A DNA stretch of 64,000 nt from Botryobacter ruber. GTDB lineage: Bacteria; Bacteroidota; Bacteroidia; Cytophagales; Hymenobacteraceae. The position numbers and the translations under genes were made by a program. The notes below the pieces were generated by a model. It saw nothing but the letters and a program-made list of their open reading frames with translations. It was not told where the DNA came from and made no database searches. The stretch lies in NCBI RefSeq assembly GCF_003347595.2, contig NZ_QCZK02000020.1, positions 1 through 64,000 of the forward strand, written 5' to 3'. This document shows positions 37,687 to 47,186 of this stretch, piece after piece (position 1 is the first letter of the stretch; each line of letters starts with the position of its first letter).

Positions 37687-38934
37687 TTACAGCGCTGCTA
37701 CTTTCTCGCCTGCGTTAAGCCTTTTCAGGCGCAGCAGCGCTTCGATGTAGTAATAGTCCGCGTAAATAATAGGCACGTCCAGTTCCGTTTTGTTTGGCCA
37801 GTGACCGGTAGAGTGCAGCAGGAGAGCATTGTTCTGTCCTCTACTCTGGTACTTGTCTGACGAAAGGGACGCTATCATCTTTTCGGCTGCATTTCTATAC
37901 TTGTCTTTTAACTGCTGATTATCACCCATAGTGGAAAGCTCGAGCAGTGCAGAGGCTGTGATGGCTGCTGCAGAAGCATCTTTTGGCTCGTTGGGAATAT
38001 TGGGTGCATCAAAATCCCAATAGGGCACCATGTCCTCCGGTAGCCTTTCAAGGTAACGGTCTGCCAGTTTTTGCGCTGTTTCCAGAAAGTCTTCTCTTCC
38101 TGTTTCGCGGAAGCAAAGCGTGAAGCCATAAATGCCCCAGGTCTGCCCCCTGGCCCACATAGTGTTGTCGGCGTAGCCCTGGTGGGTGACACCTTTTATA
38201 AATTCGCCTGTTTTATCGTCGTACACCGCCACGTGGTACATGGAGTTGTCGGGGCGGATGTGGTTTTTCATGGTTACTTCTGCGTGGCGCACAGCCATGT
38301 CGTAATAGTCTTTACGCCCGTTTTTGGCGGCCCAGAACAACAGCTCCAGATTCATCATGTTGTCTGCAATGGTATTGTGGGGCCAGTTCATTTTTTGCAC
38401 CATGCCCGGCCACGAAAGTATAGTACCAACTGTCGGGTTGTACAGCGTTACCAGCGAATCGGCCGCTTCGAGCAGCACCTCTTTGTAAGCAGGATTCTTG
38501 GTTAGTCTGTAGCCGTTGCCATAGCTGCAATAAAACATGAAGCCCAGGTCGTGGTCCCATTTATTCTGCACCAGTATCGGCTTTAGCGCTTCGGTAAAAC
38601 CTTCGGCTTTTCCTTTAATCGTGTTGTCGTTGCTGTACTCGTAGGTATACCAGAGTATACCAGGCCAGAAACCGCTGGTCCAGTCGTTGATGGTGACGTA
38701 GTTCCACTGCTGCTGACCCGGTGTGATGTTACGTGGCACACTGTCGTATGATGGAATTACTGCCAATGCTTTTTTTACCTGTGCTTCGCAATACTCCAGG
38801 TTTTGGGTTACGATTGCCGGGTTGATGTTTTCGCTGGAGGTGGTGCCGGTGCTATTGTTACCCGAGCACGCACTAAAAAGCATACAGGCTGCTGCAAGCA
38901 GTACAGCGCCATTTCGTTTGCTGAACAATTTCAT
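37687..38934 (-). CDS. GH88 unsaturated uronyl hydrolase
   Basis: 415-residue lipoprotein (lipobox FSAC, Cys23). The (alpha/alpha)6 barrel carries the two aspartates expected of unsaturated glucuronyl hydrolases: Asp129 in WDHDLGF and Asp191 in IADNMMNLELL. NDWTSGFWPGILWYTYE and TWARGQTWGIYGF-like segments are also typical of the family. It removes the unsaturated uronic acid that lyases leave at the non-reducing end, so it is the logical partner of the lyases in this locus. Single-gene unit with ECF-type promoter 42 bases upstream and a terminator behind. Confidence 0.95.
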   Translation of the reverse strand: MKLFSKRNGAVLLAAACMLFSACSGNNSTGTTSSENINPAIVTQNLEYCEAQVKKALAVIPSYDSVPRNITPGQQQWNYVTINDWTSGFWPGILWYTYEYSNDNTIKGKAEGFTEALKPILVQNKWDHDLGFMFYCSYGNGYRLTKNPAYKEVLLEAADSLVTLYNPTVGTILSWPGMVQKMNWPHNTIADNMMNLELLFWAAKNGRKDYYDMAVRHAEVTMKNHIRPDNSMYHVAVYDDKTGEFIKGVTHQGYADNTMWARGQTWGIYGFTLCFRETGREDFLETAQKLADRYLERLPEDMVPYWDFDAPNIPNEPKDASAAAITASALLELSTMGDNQQLKDKYRNAAEKMIASLSSDKYQSRGQNNALLLHSTGHWPNKTELDVPIIYADYYYIEALLRLKRLNAGEKVAAL

Positions 38935-38975
38935 GTTTGTATAATTGTAAAAATAAATTTGCTTAATCTATAAAG

Positions 38976-39004
38976 ATAGAGGCAAGTGAATTTAGATTTA
39001 GACA
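38976..39004 (-). promoter_or_regulatory. ECF-type promoter for GH88 gene
   Basis: TGTCTAA (39004-38998), 16 bases, CTCTAT (38981-38976), 42 bases before the ATG at 38934. Confidence 0.78.
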
Positions 39005-39017
39005 AAAGCACGGATTT

Positions 39018-40931
39018 TTATTGTGCAGGCGTAAGCCAGATGGCCTGTCCACCGGAAGGTTGAAACTTTACGTTCAGCTTTTTTGTAGAGGTTACATTTT
39101 GCTGTTCTACTCTTACCTTTGTACGGGTGTTAACGGTAGGGTCGTCGGAGTAGATTTTAGCTATGTATTTTTTGCCCTTTGGCAGAAAGTCCAGGGGAAT
39201 GGTGAGAGTGCGAGCGTCGTTGTTGGTGAGGGTACCTACAAACCAGTCGTTGCCGCTGCGGCGGGCCATGGTAATGTACTGCCCGATTTCGCCCTGTATT
39301 ACTTTTGTTTCGTCCCAGACGGTAGGCATTTTCTCAAAGAACTCAATCTCCGGCTCTCCCTGGTAATCAGAAGGTTTGTCGTACCAAAACACTGATTGCA
39401 GCGGACTGTACGAAATAACGTTCAGGGCCAGTTGGTGCGCGTGTGTGGTTTTCAGGCGTTTGTCGTAGTAACAGATGGTGTAGTCGCCTGCTCCGGCGAT
39501 GTAGCGGGTGAAGGGCAGTATGGTGTTGTGTGTGGCATCCGGAAACTCCTCGTTGCCACGTATTCCTTCCATGGTCATTAGGTTCGGATAAGTGCGCTCG
39601 AAGCCAGTAGGGCGGTATTCATCGTGCACGTTCACCATGAGTTGGTGCTCGGCTGCTTTTTTGATGGCATCGTGCATCCAGGTAGTCCAGCGGTGGGCGC
39701 CTGTTTGTACAAATCCGAACTTCACGCCGGCTACACCCCATTGCTTGTACAACGGAAATATCTCGTCGGCTTGTTTTAGGAGGGCCTGTTGGTTTACATA
39801 TAAAATCACACCCACGTTTTTCTCTTTGCCATAGGCAATCCATTTCTTCACATCCAGCGGCACAACCACCTTACGGGCATCAGAGGCAAAACTGAAAGCA
39901 GGCCCGTACCATTTCCAGTCGAACATAATGTATTGGAGGTTATGAGCAGCGGCAAAGTCGATACAGGCTTTTGCATTCTCGTCTGTCAGAGTTATTTCCC
40001 TGATTAACTTTCCGGGCTTAATCCAACTGGTGTTCACTATTTTATTGGGTTCATTTAGATTCAGGATGAGGTGGTTGTTTTCCAGCAGCTTACCTGGTTT
40101 TTCTGCTACCATAATTACGCGCCAGGGCGTACTGAAAGGCGAAATCATGTCAACACTTTCGTACAGGGAGGTCATGACGGTATTTAGTTTGTCGGGACGC
40201 AGCTTAAATTTGGTCATCACATAATCCACCATCTGCGCCTCGGCCAGCGACACGTACAGCCCATTTGGCAAGGTCAATGTAAGCGGACGTTCGCTCAAGT
40301 CTGGCCAGTTTTGAAGTGGAAGGAGCTGGTACGGGCCCTGCGCCCAGGTGGTCACATAGCCCTTGGTACCCTCGGGCATTGTAAACTCATTATCTTCTGA
40401 AGCAATGCGGTAGTAGATGCCCTGCGGGTGCTCCGGGAAAAAGTACTGGAAAGCAACGCCTTCGTTATAAGCGCGCAGCACCATGTGCATCCGGTAGTTT
40501 GGCGCATCGTCTTTAGCAAGTTTGACTGTTGCTTCGTTGTAATGGTCGCGAATCTGGCTCTTCTCGCCGTATACCGGTTTCCAGGTCTGGTCTTCGCTCG
40601 ATTTGGTAATTTCCTTCACATCCAGGTTCTCTGTCCAGCGTTCACGCCTGTCGGCCTTCACAGCCATGGCCGATTCCATAATGCGGTTGTCAATCTGGAT
40701 ATCAAGTACTGATTCAAGTACAACGGGTTTGCCTTTAAATGCAACGGTATAATACATCCGCTTTTTATTGGCATCGTCCCTTTTCTGATAGAAGTTCATG
40801 ACCAGATTTCCATCCGGCGACTGTACCTGCGTCTGGGTTTCTGGGATGATAGTTTCCTTGGCAAAGGATAAATGTGCGGCCAGGGCAAGCACTAATGAAA
40901 GTAAGAGTGATTTCTGGAAAGAGTAGTTCAT
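39018..40931 (-). CDS. GH97 family glycoside hydrolase, copy 2
   Basis: 637 residues with a signal peptide (about 1-24, AHLSFAK), colinear with the GH97 protein at 33185-35212 and clearly its paralogue: GEKSQIRDHYNEATVK, YIMFDWKWYGPAF, GVKFGFVQTG, NVHDEYRPTGFERTYPNLMTMEGIRGNEE and FTRYIAGAGDYTICYYDKR. It shares the KFGF replacement of the retaining-type motif. The glycine-rich insert of copy 1 (GDATAEGHGGTSYDRRR) is missing. It has no ECF-type element of its own and follows susD 2 after a strong terminator-like hairpin, so it may depend on read-through. Confidence 0.92.
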   Translation of the reverse strand: MNYSFQKSLLLSLVLALAAHLSFAKETIIPETQTQVQSPDGNLVMNFYQKRDDANKKRMYYTVAFKGKPVVLESVLDIQIDNRIMESAMAVKADRRERWTENLDVKEITKSSEDQTWKPVYGEKSQIRDHYNEATVKLAKDDAPNYRMHMVLRAYNEGVAFQYFFPEHPQGIYYRIASEDNEFTMPEGTKGYVTTWAQGPYQLLPLQNWPDLSERPLTLTLPNGLYVSLAEAQMVDYVMTKFKLRPDKLNTVMTSLYESVDMISPFSTPWRVIMVAEKPGKLLENNHLILNLNEPNKIVNTSWIKPGKLIREITLTDENAKACIDFAAAHNLQYIMFDWKWYGPAFSFASDARKVVVPLDVKKWIAYGKEKNVGVILYVNQQALLKQADEIFPLYKQWGVAGVKFGFVQTGAHRWTTWMHDAIKKAAEHQLMVNVHDEYRPTGFERTYPNLMTMEGIRGNEEFPDATHNTILPFTRYIAGAGDYTICYYDKRLKTTHAHQLALNVISYSPLQSVFWYDKPSDYQGEPEIEFFEKMPTVWDETKVIQGEIGQYITMARRSGNDWFVGTLTNNDARTLTIPLDFLPKGKKYIAKIYSDDPTVNTRTKVRVEQQNVTSTKKLNVKFQPSGGQAIWLTPAQ

Positions 40932-40971
40932 CAGGATTTAATTGGTGCATTCATTCGAATAAACCGGATAA

Positions 40972-41014
40972 AAAAAGAAGGTCAAACCAACTGCTCTGAT
41001 TTAACCTTCTTTTT
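40972..41014 (-). terminator. Terminator or attenuator behind susD 2
   Basis: Perfect 11-base arms (40972-40982 with 41004-41014), rich in A and G on one side, ending in a run of U on the minus strand. It lies between susD and the downstream GH97 gene in the same direction. Confidence 0.85.
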
Positions 41015-41024
41015 GATTAAGAAA

Positions 41025-42821
41025 TTATTGCCAACCAGGGTTGTTTGGCGCTAAATTAGGATTTAGTTCTATCTGCTGTGTCGGGATAGGCAACAGGTAG
41101 TTCTTGTTCGGATCAAATTGCCTTCCTGCTTCAATCACGAGTATTCCATCCGCATTTACTGGATATGGGGGAATAAAAGGAGGCCCTGGATTCGCTGATG
41201 TATTTTTGTTCCATTTAGGTTCCCAGGTAGTACCTGCCCATTTGATACCTAATGTAGGTTTAGGCAATTCTACCTCGGCTAATTTCCAGCGCATCAGATC
41301 ATCTCTCCTGTAACCTTCATAGTATAATTCCACGTTTCGCTCTCTTCTGATTTCGGTGCGCATGTCCAGTCCATTCGCACTTACAAGTGCATTGCTTAGC
41401 TTCGGCATCGTTTTATTGGCTCTGTTTCTAACCAGGTTCAACGATTTGTCCAGGTCTGCATCACTTATCATTCCGTCACGCTCAAACTTTGCTTCAGCAT
41501 AAGTAAGCAGCACTTCCGCATATCGAATGACTGGAAAATCATATGATTCCTCATTATCGTTTAGCCGTCTTTCTGTCCCCCATTTCTGGTTTGCATAGCC
41601 TGTACCAACAGAAGCGTTATGCCTTCCTGTGGAGTGAGCCCGCTCTGCCGCACTTCCCGTCCAGTCTATTCGGCTGCTTGGAGCTTCGTTATCCCAGTAA
41701 TAACGACCGTCAATCATGAGAGAATACTGCATCCTGTTGTCGCGGTTGATATACTCAGAAACGGGTGTTCCAAAATCCTGAAAAACAGAAGACTTTTCGA
41801 TAGGTAAGCCGTCCTGCGCCAGGTACATGGTAGCAATAGAACGCGTTGGCCAGTTTACTGCAGCGTTTTTAAATACGGTTTGCGTTATATTGAGTCTTAT
41901 CTGCCTTAAGTTCTGATCATACCTGTTAGCCAAAATATATTCGTTATTGGCCGCTTTATTAACTCCCGCCGGATTAGATCTTTCATTCTCCAGGATGAAC
42001 AGATACTTGTAGGCAGAATCACCTAAGGCAACAGAGGCACCGGCAGTTCCGAATAAGCGATACTGGTTGCTTGTAATTACAGCATCACTATTCGTGATGG
42101 CCTTATCCAGCAAATTATTGTAGCGACTGGCATTACCGTTTCTAAATTTCTGCCAGGTGCCTTCATATAAGGCCACCCGTGCTAAAAACGATTGTGCTGC
42201 ACCTTTGCTTATTCTGCCTTTATCGGCTGCCGGTATGGCATTTTCTAACCGTAAAGTAGGTATAGATTCTTCAAGGTCTTTTATGATAAAGTCCACAACT
42301 TCATCTCTTGAGTTACGCGGTGCCTGCAACTCCGGAGAGGTAGTAGTAAGGGGCCTCGCTACAATGGGTACAGCTCCGTATAATTGCAACAAGTCAAAAT
42401 AAATATATGCCCTGAAAAACTTTGCCTCTGCCACGTATTGCGCAATTTCGGCAGGGTTGGGATAAGTTTGTGCTCTCTCCAGCAGATAATTGATAGCCCG
42501 GAGTCGGGAATAGGAGCTGTTCCAGTTACCATCCGAAAGCGGTATTGTATTAGTACCACTGCTGAATGGGTTTAAGCTGCTCCCTGTTAAAAAGTCGGAC
42601 CGTAAGTCAGAGTGCGGGCCATCAGAGATAACACCCTGAAATGTTCTTAAATAGGTATAGTATTCATTTGCCGCCAGCTTGAATTGATCTGCTGTATTCC
42701 AATAGTCGACATCTGAAATTTCATTTATGGGTTTCACATCCGTTATCTCGTTGCAGCCGGATTGAAACAAGACCAGGAATCCTGCAACAAAGGATAGGTA
42801 TTTAAGATTTATCTTTTTCAT
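41025..42821 (-). CDS. susD: SusD/RagB family glycan-binding lipoprotein, pair 2
   Basis: Start chosen at ATG 42821 (MKKINLKYLS), giving 598 residues; upstream codons overlap the end of susC and do not look like a signal. Lipobox QSGC, then the SusD helical fold with AEAKFFRAYIYFDLLQLYGAVPIV, RISKGAAQSFLARVALYEGTW and the C-terminal RRERNVELYYEGYRRDDLMRWK, ending NNPGWQ. It starts 16 bases after the susC stop and would bind oligosaccharides for that transporter. Confidence 0.95.
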   Translation of the reverse strand: MKKINLKYLSFVAGFLVLFQSGCNEITDVKPINEISDVDYWNTADQFKLAANEYYTYLRTFQGVISDGPHSDLRSDFLTGSSLNPFSSGTNTIPLSDGNWNSSYSRLRAINYLLERAQTYPNPAEIAQYVAEAKFFRAYIYFDLLQLYGAVPIVARPLTTTSPELQAPRNSRDEVVDFIIKDLEESIPTLRLENAIPAADKGRISKGAAQSFLARVALYEGTWQKFRNGNASRYNNLLDKAITNSDAVITSNQYRLFGTAGASVALGDSAYKYLFILENERSNPAGVNKAANNEYILANRYDQNLRQIRLNITQTVFKNAAVNWPTRSIATMYLAQDGLPIEKSSVFQDFGTPVSEYINRDNRMQYSLMIDGRYYWDNEAPSSRIDWTGSAAERAHSTGRHNASVGTGYANQKWGTERRLNDNEESYDFPVIRYAEVLLTYAEAKFERDGMISDADLDKSLNLVRNRANKTMPKLSNALVSANGLDMRTEIRRERNVELYYEGYRRDDLMRWKLAEVELPKPTLGIKWAGTTWEPKWNKNTSANPGPPFIPPYPVNADGILVIEAGRQFDPNKNYLLPIPTQQIELNPNLAPNNPGWQ

Positions 42822-42837
42822 CTGTTTTTTCTGAAAA

Positions 42838-45800
42838 TTATAATGTAACGTTAACACCAAAGGTCAAGAACCGGTAGAAAGGGAAGCGCTGGCTGAATGT
42901 GCTCACATTATTGTTATCACTATCACCAGTATTAGCCACTCTACGTGGTGCTTCCGGATCCCAGCCGTCGTTGATATGGCTTACTTCCCATAGGTCGTTG
43001 CCAGAGAAGTAGAAGCGCAGGGTCTGGATATTTACCTTCTGTGTAAGCGCATTTGGCAGCGTATAGCCTACCACCAGGTTCTTCAGACGTAGATAGGCAC
43101 CGTTTTCAGCCACCCAGTCAGATGGATAATAGTTATAGTTGTTGATGGTACCCGTCGTAGAGATCCTGGGTAACCTTGCATCAGTTCTTTCTGGTGTCCA
43201 CCATTGGTTTTCGAAAGCAGCATTCTGTGCCTGATAAACAACGGCTGCCGGAATTCTCCAGTTTCCATCGCGGATTAACGTGCGCTTGCCAACTCCCTGG
43301 AAGATGAAGTTAAAATCAAAGCCTTTCCATTGCAAACCACCATTAAATCCGTAAATCCATCTTGGATCATCTGTTCCAAGGAACTTGGCATCTTCCGGGA
43401 AGGTAATTCTACCATCTCCATTTACATCTCTGAACATGTTATCACCCAACTGAAGCGACGTATTTGGTGTGGTACCACTTGGAATGCCAACGTTGTTATT
43501 AGCAATCAACTGCTTATAAGCATCTAAATGCTCCTGATCCTGAATACGACCGGCATACTCAAGTCCAAAATAAGAGTTAATTGGATATCCTTCTACTGCA
43601 CCGTTAAGTCCACGGTTTGAACTTTGGATAAGTGTCTGACCACCAAAATCAACTAACTCATTTTTGAAGTCAGAAACATTACCGCCAATATGATAAGAAA
43701 CATCCCCAAGTTGGTCCCTCCAGTTCAAGGCAAACTCCCATCCCCAAGTTTTCAACTCGCCATTGTTACCCTCAGGAGCATTTGCGCCCAACACAGATGG
43801 TAAAGTTCTGGCAATTAACATATTTTCATTTCGCTTAATGAAGTACTCCGCACTACCAGATAAGCGGTTATTCAGGAAGGAGAAATCAAGCCCTAGGTTA
43901 GAAGTATTTACTGTTTCCCAGGTTCTGTCAAATGCAACCAAGCCGGCCGGTGACACTCTTACAACCGGAGAACCTCCGATAATTGGGAAGGAATTGCTAG
44001 TCGGACCAGGCGAGAAGTTCAAATTCATGAACTGGATGTAGTCATACATGCCTATGCCGCTCTGGTTTCCTACAGATCCCCATGATGCTCTTAATTTTAG
44101 TTCACTTAAGAAGTCTACATCTCTCAAGTAGCTTTCTTCACTCAGGCGCCATCCAGCCAGAAATCCGTAAAAGAACTTCCAGCGGTCTTCAGGCCGGAAC
44201 CTGGAGGAGCCATCGTAGCGGGCATTTGTTTCAAACAGATACTTATCTCTGAAAGTATAATTAATACGGCCAAAACTACCTGCCAGTGCATAGTGGTTCT
44301 GTGCCTCAGCCACTGATTTAGAGCTTGGGTCGCCTGTGCTAAGGCTCAGAGACGAAGGTACATCCGGGATTATATCCAGGGTTCTTGCCAGATAACGGTT
44401 AAATTCATTCCGCTCATACTGCCCTCCTGCCATCACGCGTACCTCATGGTCTTCACCAAATTTATTCGCGTATTCCAGGTAACCATTTAAATTATAATAA
44501 TGCTCCCGGCGATTGCCCCGCTGATAAAAGCTTCTGTTTCCACCTGATGGAGCCAAACCAGCGATAAATCCACCTGAATAGTCATAAAACTGAATCACAT
44601 TCTCACGGGTACGGTAGTCTGCATCGTGGAAATAATACCCGGCAGCACCTACAGCCTTCAGGTTCTTTAAAATGTCGACTGTTAGATTGAAGTTAGCATT
44701 GATTCTAGTGTTTGCTTCTCTCGAATCGCCGCCAAGCTCTGCAATGCTAACGACAGAGGCATTCCCGATACCTGACCCCCATAGATAAGCCCGGCCATCT
44801 GCTGTGGCCGCAGGCGCTCCAGGCTGGTTACCATTGTTAAGAACTGCTCCGATGTTGGCTGGCTGCGTAATATTATTCTTTTCCAGCGACACATTACTTT
44901 CCAGCTTTACTCTCGGAGAGAATTGATAATCATGTGTTAAACGAAGATTGTACCGCTTATTGGAGTTATTTCCTACCTGTAGCAGGCTTCCATCCCCCAG
45001 ATAACCCAGAGAAACTCTATAGCCTGAATTATCTGTTCTACCTGAAATACTTAACTGATGTTCTGTGGAAGTAGCATCCCCCCATAGTCTATCCTGCATT
45101 GTCCCGGGAAAGAAACCAAAATCCCTTACATCGGTAAAACCCGTAAAGCCTGCTGCTAGGTATTGTTCCCGCGTCATGATGTCGATGTTATTTTGATTGG
45201 CATAAATGGCAGCTTTTGCCAGGTTTACCCAAACATCATTTGCACCAAATCCATCATTTGTTCTCGCCTCAAGGATCATTGGCCCCCACCCAGTTATATC
45301 TACAAGATCAGGCATCAAACCAATTTTCTTTAAGGAAACTGATCCATTGTAGGAAATAGTAGGTTTGTCGGTCTTTGCCCGCTTTGTGGTAATCAAGACC
45401 ACACCTCCGGCAGCCCTTGCACCATAAATAGATGCAGCAGCATCCTTTAGGAAGGAGATATTTTCAATATCGGCCGGGTTAAAGGAGTTTAGTGCAGCCG
45501 TATTGGGTAACGGCACTCCGTCTACAACTATTAAAGGCTCTGTACCATTCACAGAGCTGGCACCCCTGATCATAAAGTCCCAGCTTTCACGACCGGGTTG
45601 TGCAGAGTTTCTTGTAACAGCCACTCCTGGCACTTGGCCCTGTAATGCAGCCACCGGGTTGGCTATCGGTCCTCTATCCTCAAAAACTTTTGCATCAACT
45701 GTAGAAATTGCACCCGTCGCTGTAGCTTTACGCTGCGTACCATACCCTACTACCACCACTTCATCCAAGGCTTTGGTATCAGAAGCCAGTCTTACACTTA

Positions 45801-46206
45801 TCTGATTTCTGCTGTTTATCGGCACTTCCTGCGATACATATCCTACATAAGAAACAACCAACGTCCCAGAGCCATCCGGAACATTTAGAGAGAAATTTCC
45901 ATCTATATCTGTAGTCGTTCCTACAGAGGAATTGCCTTTCAGCATGATGGTTACTCCGGGCAAACCTGTACCGTCTGCCTGGGCAGTAACTCTTCCGCGT
46001 ACTGTTACCTGGTTTTGTTGAGAAGAAGACTTAATCACTTCACTTAAAGATACCACCGGAGCTTCAACTTGCTCCGTTTTGCCGTTTTGGAAATTCAGCC
46101 AGGAACTTTCTGCTTGTGCAGTTCCCGGCCAACCAGCCTGTGCCAGGCACAAAGATGCGCACAGGGCAGAAACCGGCAGTTTAATTCTTCGTAATTTTAA
46201 TCGCAT
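42838..46206 (-). CDS. susC: SusC/RagA family TonB-dependent outer-membrane transporter, pair 2
   Basis: 1122 residues: signal peptide (about 1-32), a spacer, carboxypeptidase-regulatory-like domain (RGRVTAQADGTGLPGVTI to GYVSQEV), TonB-box-like EVVVVGYGTQRK, plug (DFMIRGASSVNGTEPLIVVDGVPL), and a barrel ending FLTFGVNVTL. No STN domain is visible. It differs clearly from the SusC at 7309-10428, so the locus may import two different oligosaccharide types. Its leader is about 225 bases from the ECF-type promoter, and it is divergent from the ECF sigma gene at 47187. Confidence 0.95.
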   Translation of the reverse strand: MRLKLRRIKLPVSALCASLCLAQAGWPGTAQAESSWLNFQNGKTEQVEAPVVSLSEVIKSSSQQNQVTVRGRVTAQADGTGLPGVTIMLKGNSSVGTTTDIDGNFSLNVPDGSGTLVVSYVGYVSQEVPINSRNQISVRLASDTKALDEVVVVGYGTQRKATATGAISTVDAKVFEDRGPIANPVAALQGQVPGVAVTRNSAQPGRESWDFMIRGASSVNGTEPLIVVDGVPLPNTAALNSFNPADIENISFLKDAAASIYGARAAGGVVLITTKRAKTDKPTISYNGSVSLKKIGLMPDLVDITGWGPMILEARTNDGFGANDVWVNLAKAAIYANQNNIDIMTREQYLAAGFTGFTDVRDFGFFPGTMQDRLWGDATSTEHQLSISGRTDNSGYRVSLGYLGDGSLLQVGNNSNKRYNLRLTHDYQFSPRVKLESNVSLEKNNITQPANIGAVLNNGNQPGAPAATADGRAYLWGSGIGNASVVSIAELGGDSREANTRINANFNLTVDILKNLKAVGAAGYYFHDADYRTRENVIQFYDYSGGFIAGLAPSGGNRSFYQRGNRREHYYNLNGYLEYANKFGEDHEVRVMAGGQYERNEFNRYLARTLDIIPDVPSSLSLSTGDPSSKSVAEAQNHYALAGSFGRINYTFRDKYLFETNARYDGSSRFRPEDRWKFFYGFLAGWRLSEESYLRDVDFLSELKLRASWGSVGNQSGIGMYDYIQFMNLNFSPGPTSNSFPIIGGSPVVRVSPAGLVAFDRTWETVNTSNLGLDFSFLNNRLSGSAEYFIKRNENMLIARTLPSVLGANAPEGNNGELKTWGWEFALNWRDQLGDVSYHIGGNVSDFKNELVDFGGQTLIQSSNRGLNGAVEGYPINSYFGLEYAGRIQDQEHLDAYKQLIANNNVGIPSGTTPNTSLQLGDNMFRDVNGDGRITFPEDAKFLGTDDPRWIYGFNGGLQWKGFDFNFIFQGVGKRTLIRDGNWRIPAAVVYQAQNAAFENQWWTPERTDARLPRISTTGTINNYNYYPSDWVAENGAYLRLKNLVVGYTLPNALTQKVNIQTLRFYFSGNDLWEVSHINDGWDPEAPRRVANTGDSDNNNVSTFSQRFPFYRFLTFGVNVTL

Positions 46207-47186
46207 ATTAATAATGATTAGAATGTTTTACTTTGGTTTTTGGGTTAGTATTTCAGGCTCTTCTCTTCATTTTTATGGTAGTATCCTCTTTTTAATAAAC
46301 TAATGTAAGTTCCTCAATATAATTAGCCGTTTTATGTAGCACACTGTTTTTCCTTAAATAAAAATAAGGAAGGATAACTGATGTACATCAACAGGTAAAT
46401 TAACTCAGGTCGTTGCTCCCATCTAATAGCATAGAGTAGCACAAAGCTGCTATTGGACATGGTTTTGAAAAAATCTTGTAATTTTATAGATGGTGCAACA
46501 TTGTTCAGTTATTCCCCTGTATTTATTCACTGACCTAAAGAACATTACTTCACATGCATCCTGAGGTGTCCCATGTACTGAAAAAACTTTCCACCAAATC
46601 GTTTTAGCCTCCTGCCATTACCAAATTTCAGGCTTGGGAGAATAATTTTCTTCAAGGCTAATTTTCTTCTGCACCTGCCACTAAAGCCGCTGCTACTATT
46701 ATTTGTTCGCTTATGGTAAACCACATTAAATATAAATTTCTTTAAACTTGTTCGAGTGCAAAGCTTATGTAGAATTAACCATATAAGTTATGATATTTTA
46801 TCTCGGTTCTGCTCCTGAATAACAATAAGACAGCAATTGCAGCACCGGTAAAGCAGAGCTGTCCTGTATATTTTTTTCCACTCCCTTCAATATTTTTCGG
46901 GCCTTGTATCTAAAAATATAGCAATAGCAAAGTGATAACACCACAACAATAAGCCGAACCTGCATCAATAAAATGCAATAATTATTCGATTTAGTAAGGC
47001 TAATTACTAAGAAAGGTTAAATTATTTTTTATACCATCTATTGCATTAACTATTTTTTTTCTTCACCTTTACCAAACAATCGTTAGTTTCAGAACAATAG
47101 AGCCACTTTAAAGTCACGGGGTATTATCTGTTACTCTGCTTCTGAGGCAGCCTTAAATTGATATCAGAACTTAAATATCAGTTAAC
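46207..47186. other. Divergent intergenic region between susC 2 and ECF sigma
   Basis: 980 AT-rich bases. It holds the susC 2 ECF-type promoter (46431-46459). No copy of that element faces the sigma gene. I see no other gene, no tRNA and no clear terminator; such a long gap would allow room for regulators of the sigma gene. Confidence 0.5.
46431..46459 (-). promoter_or_regulatory. ECF-type promoter for second susCD pair
   Basis: TGTCCAA (46459-46453), 16 bases, CTCTAT (46436-46431), 225 bases before the susC ATG at 46206. Confidence 0.72.
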
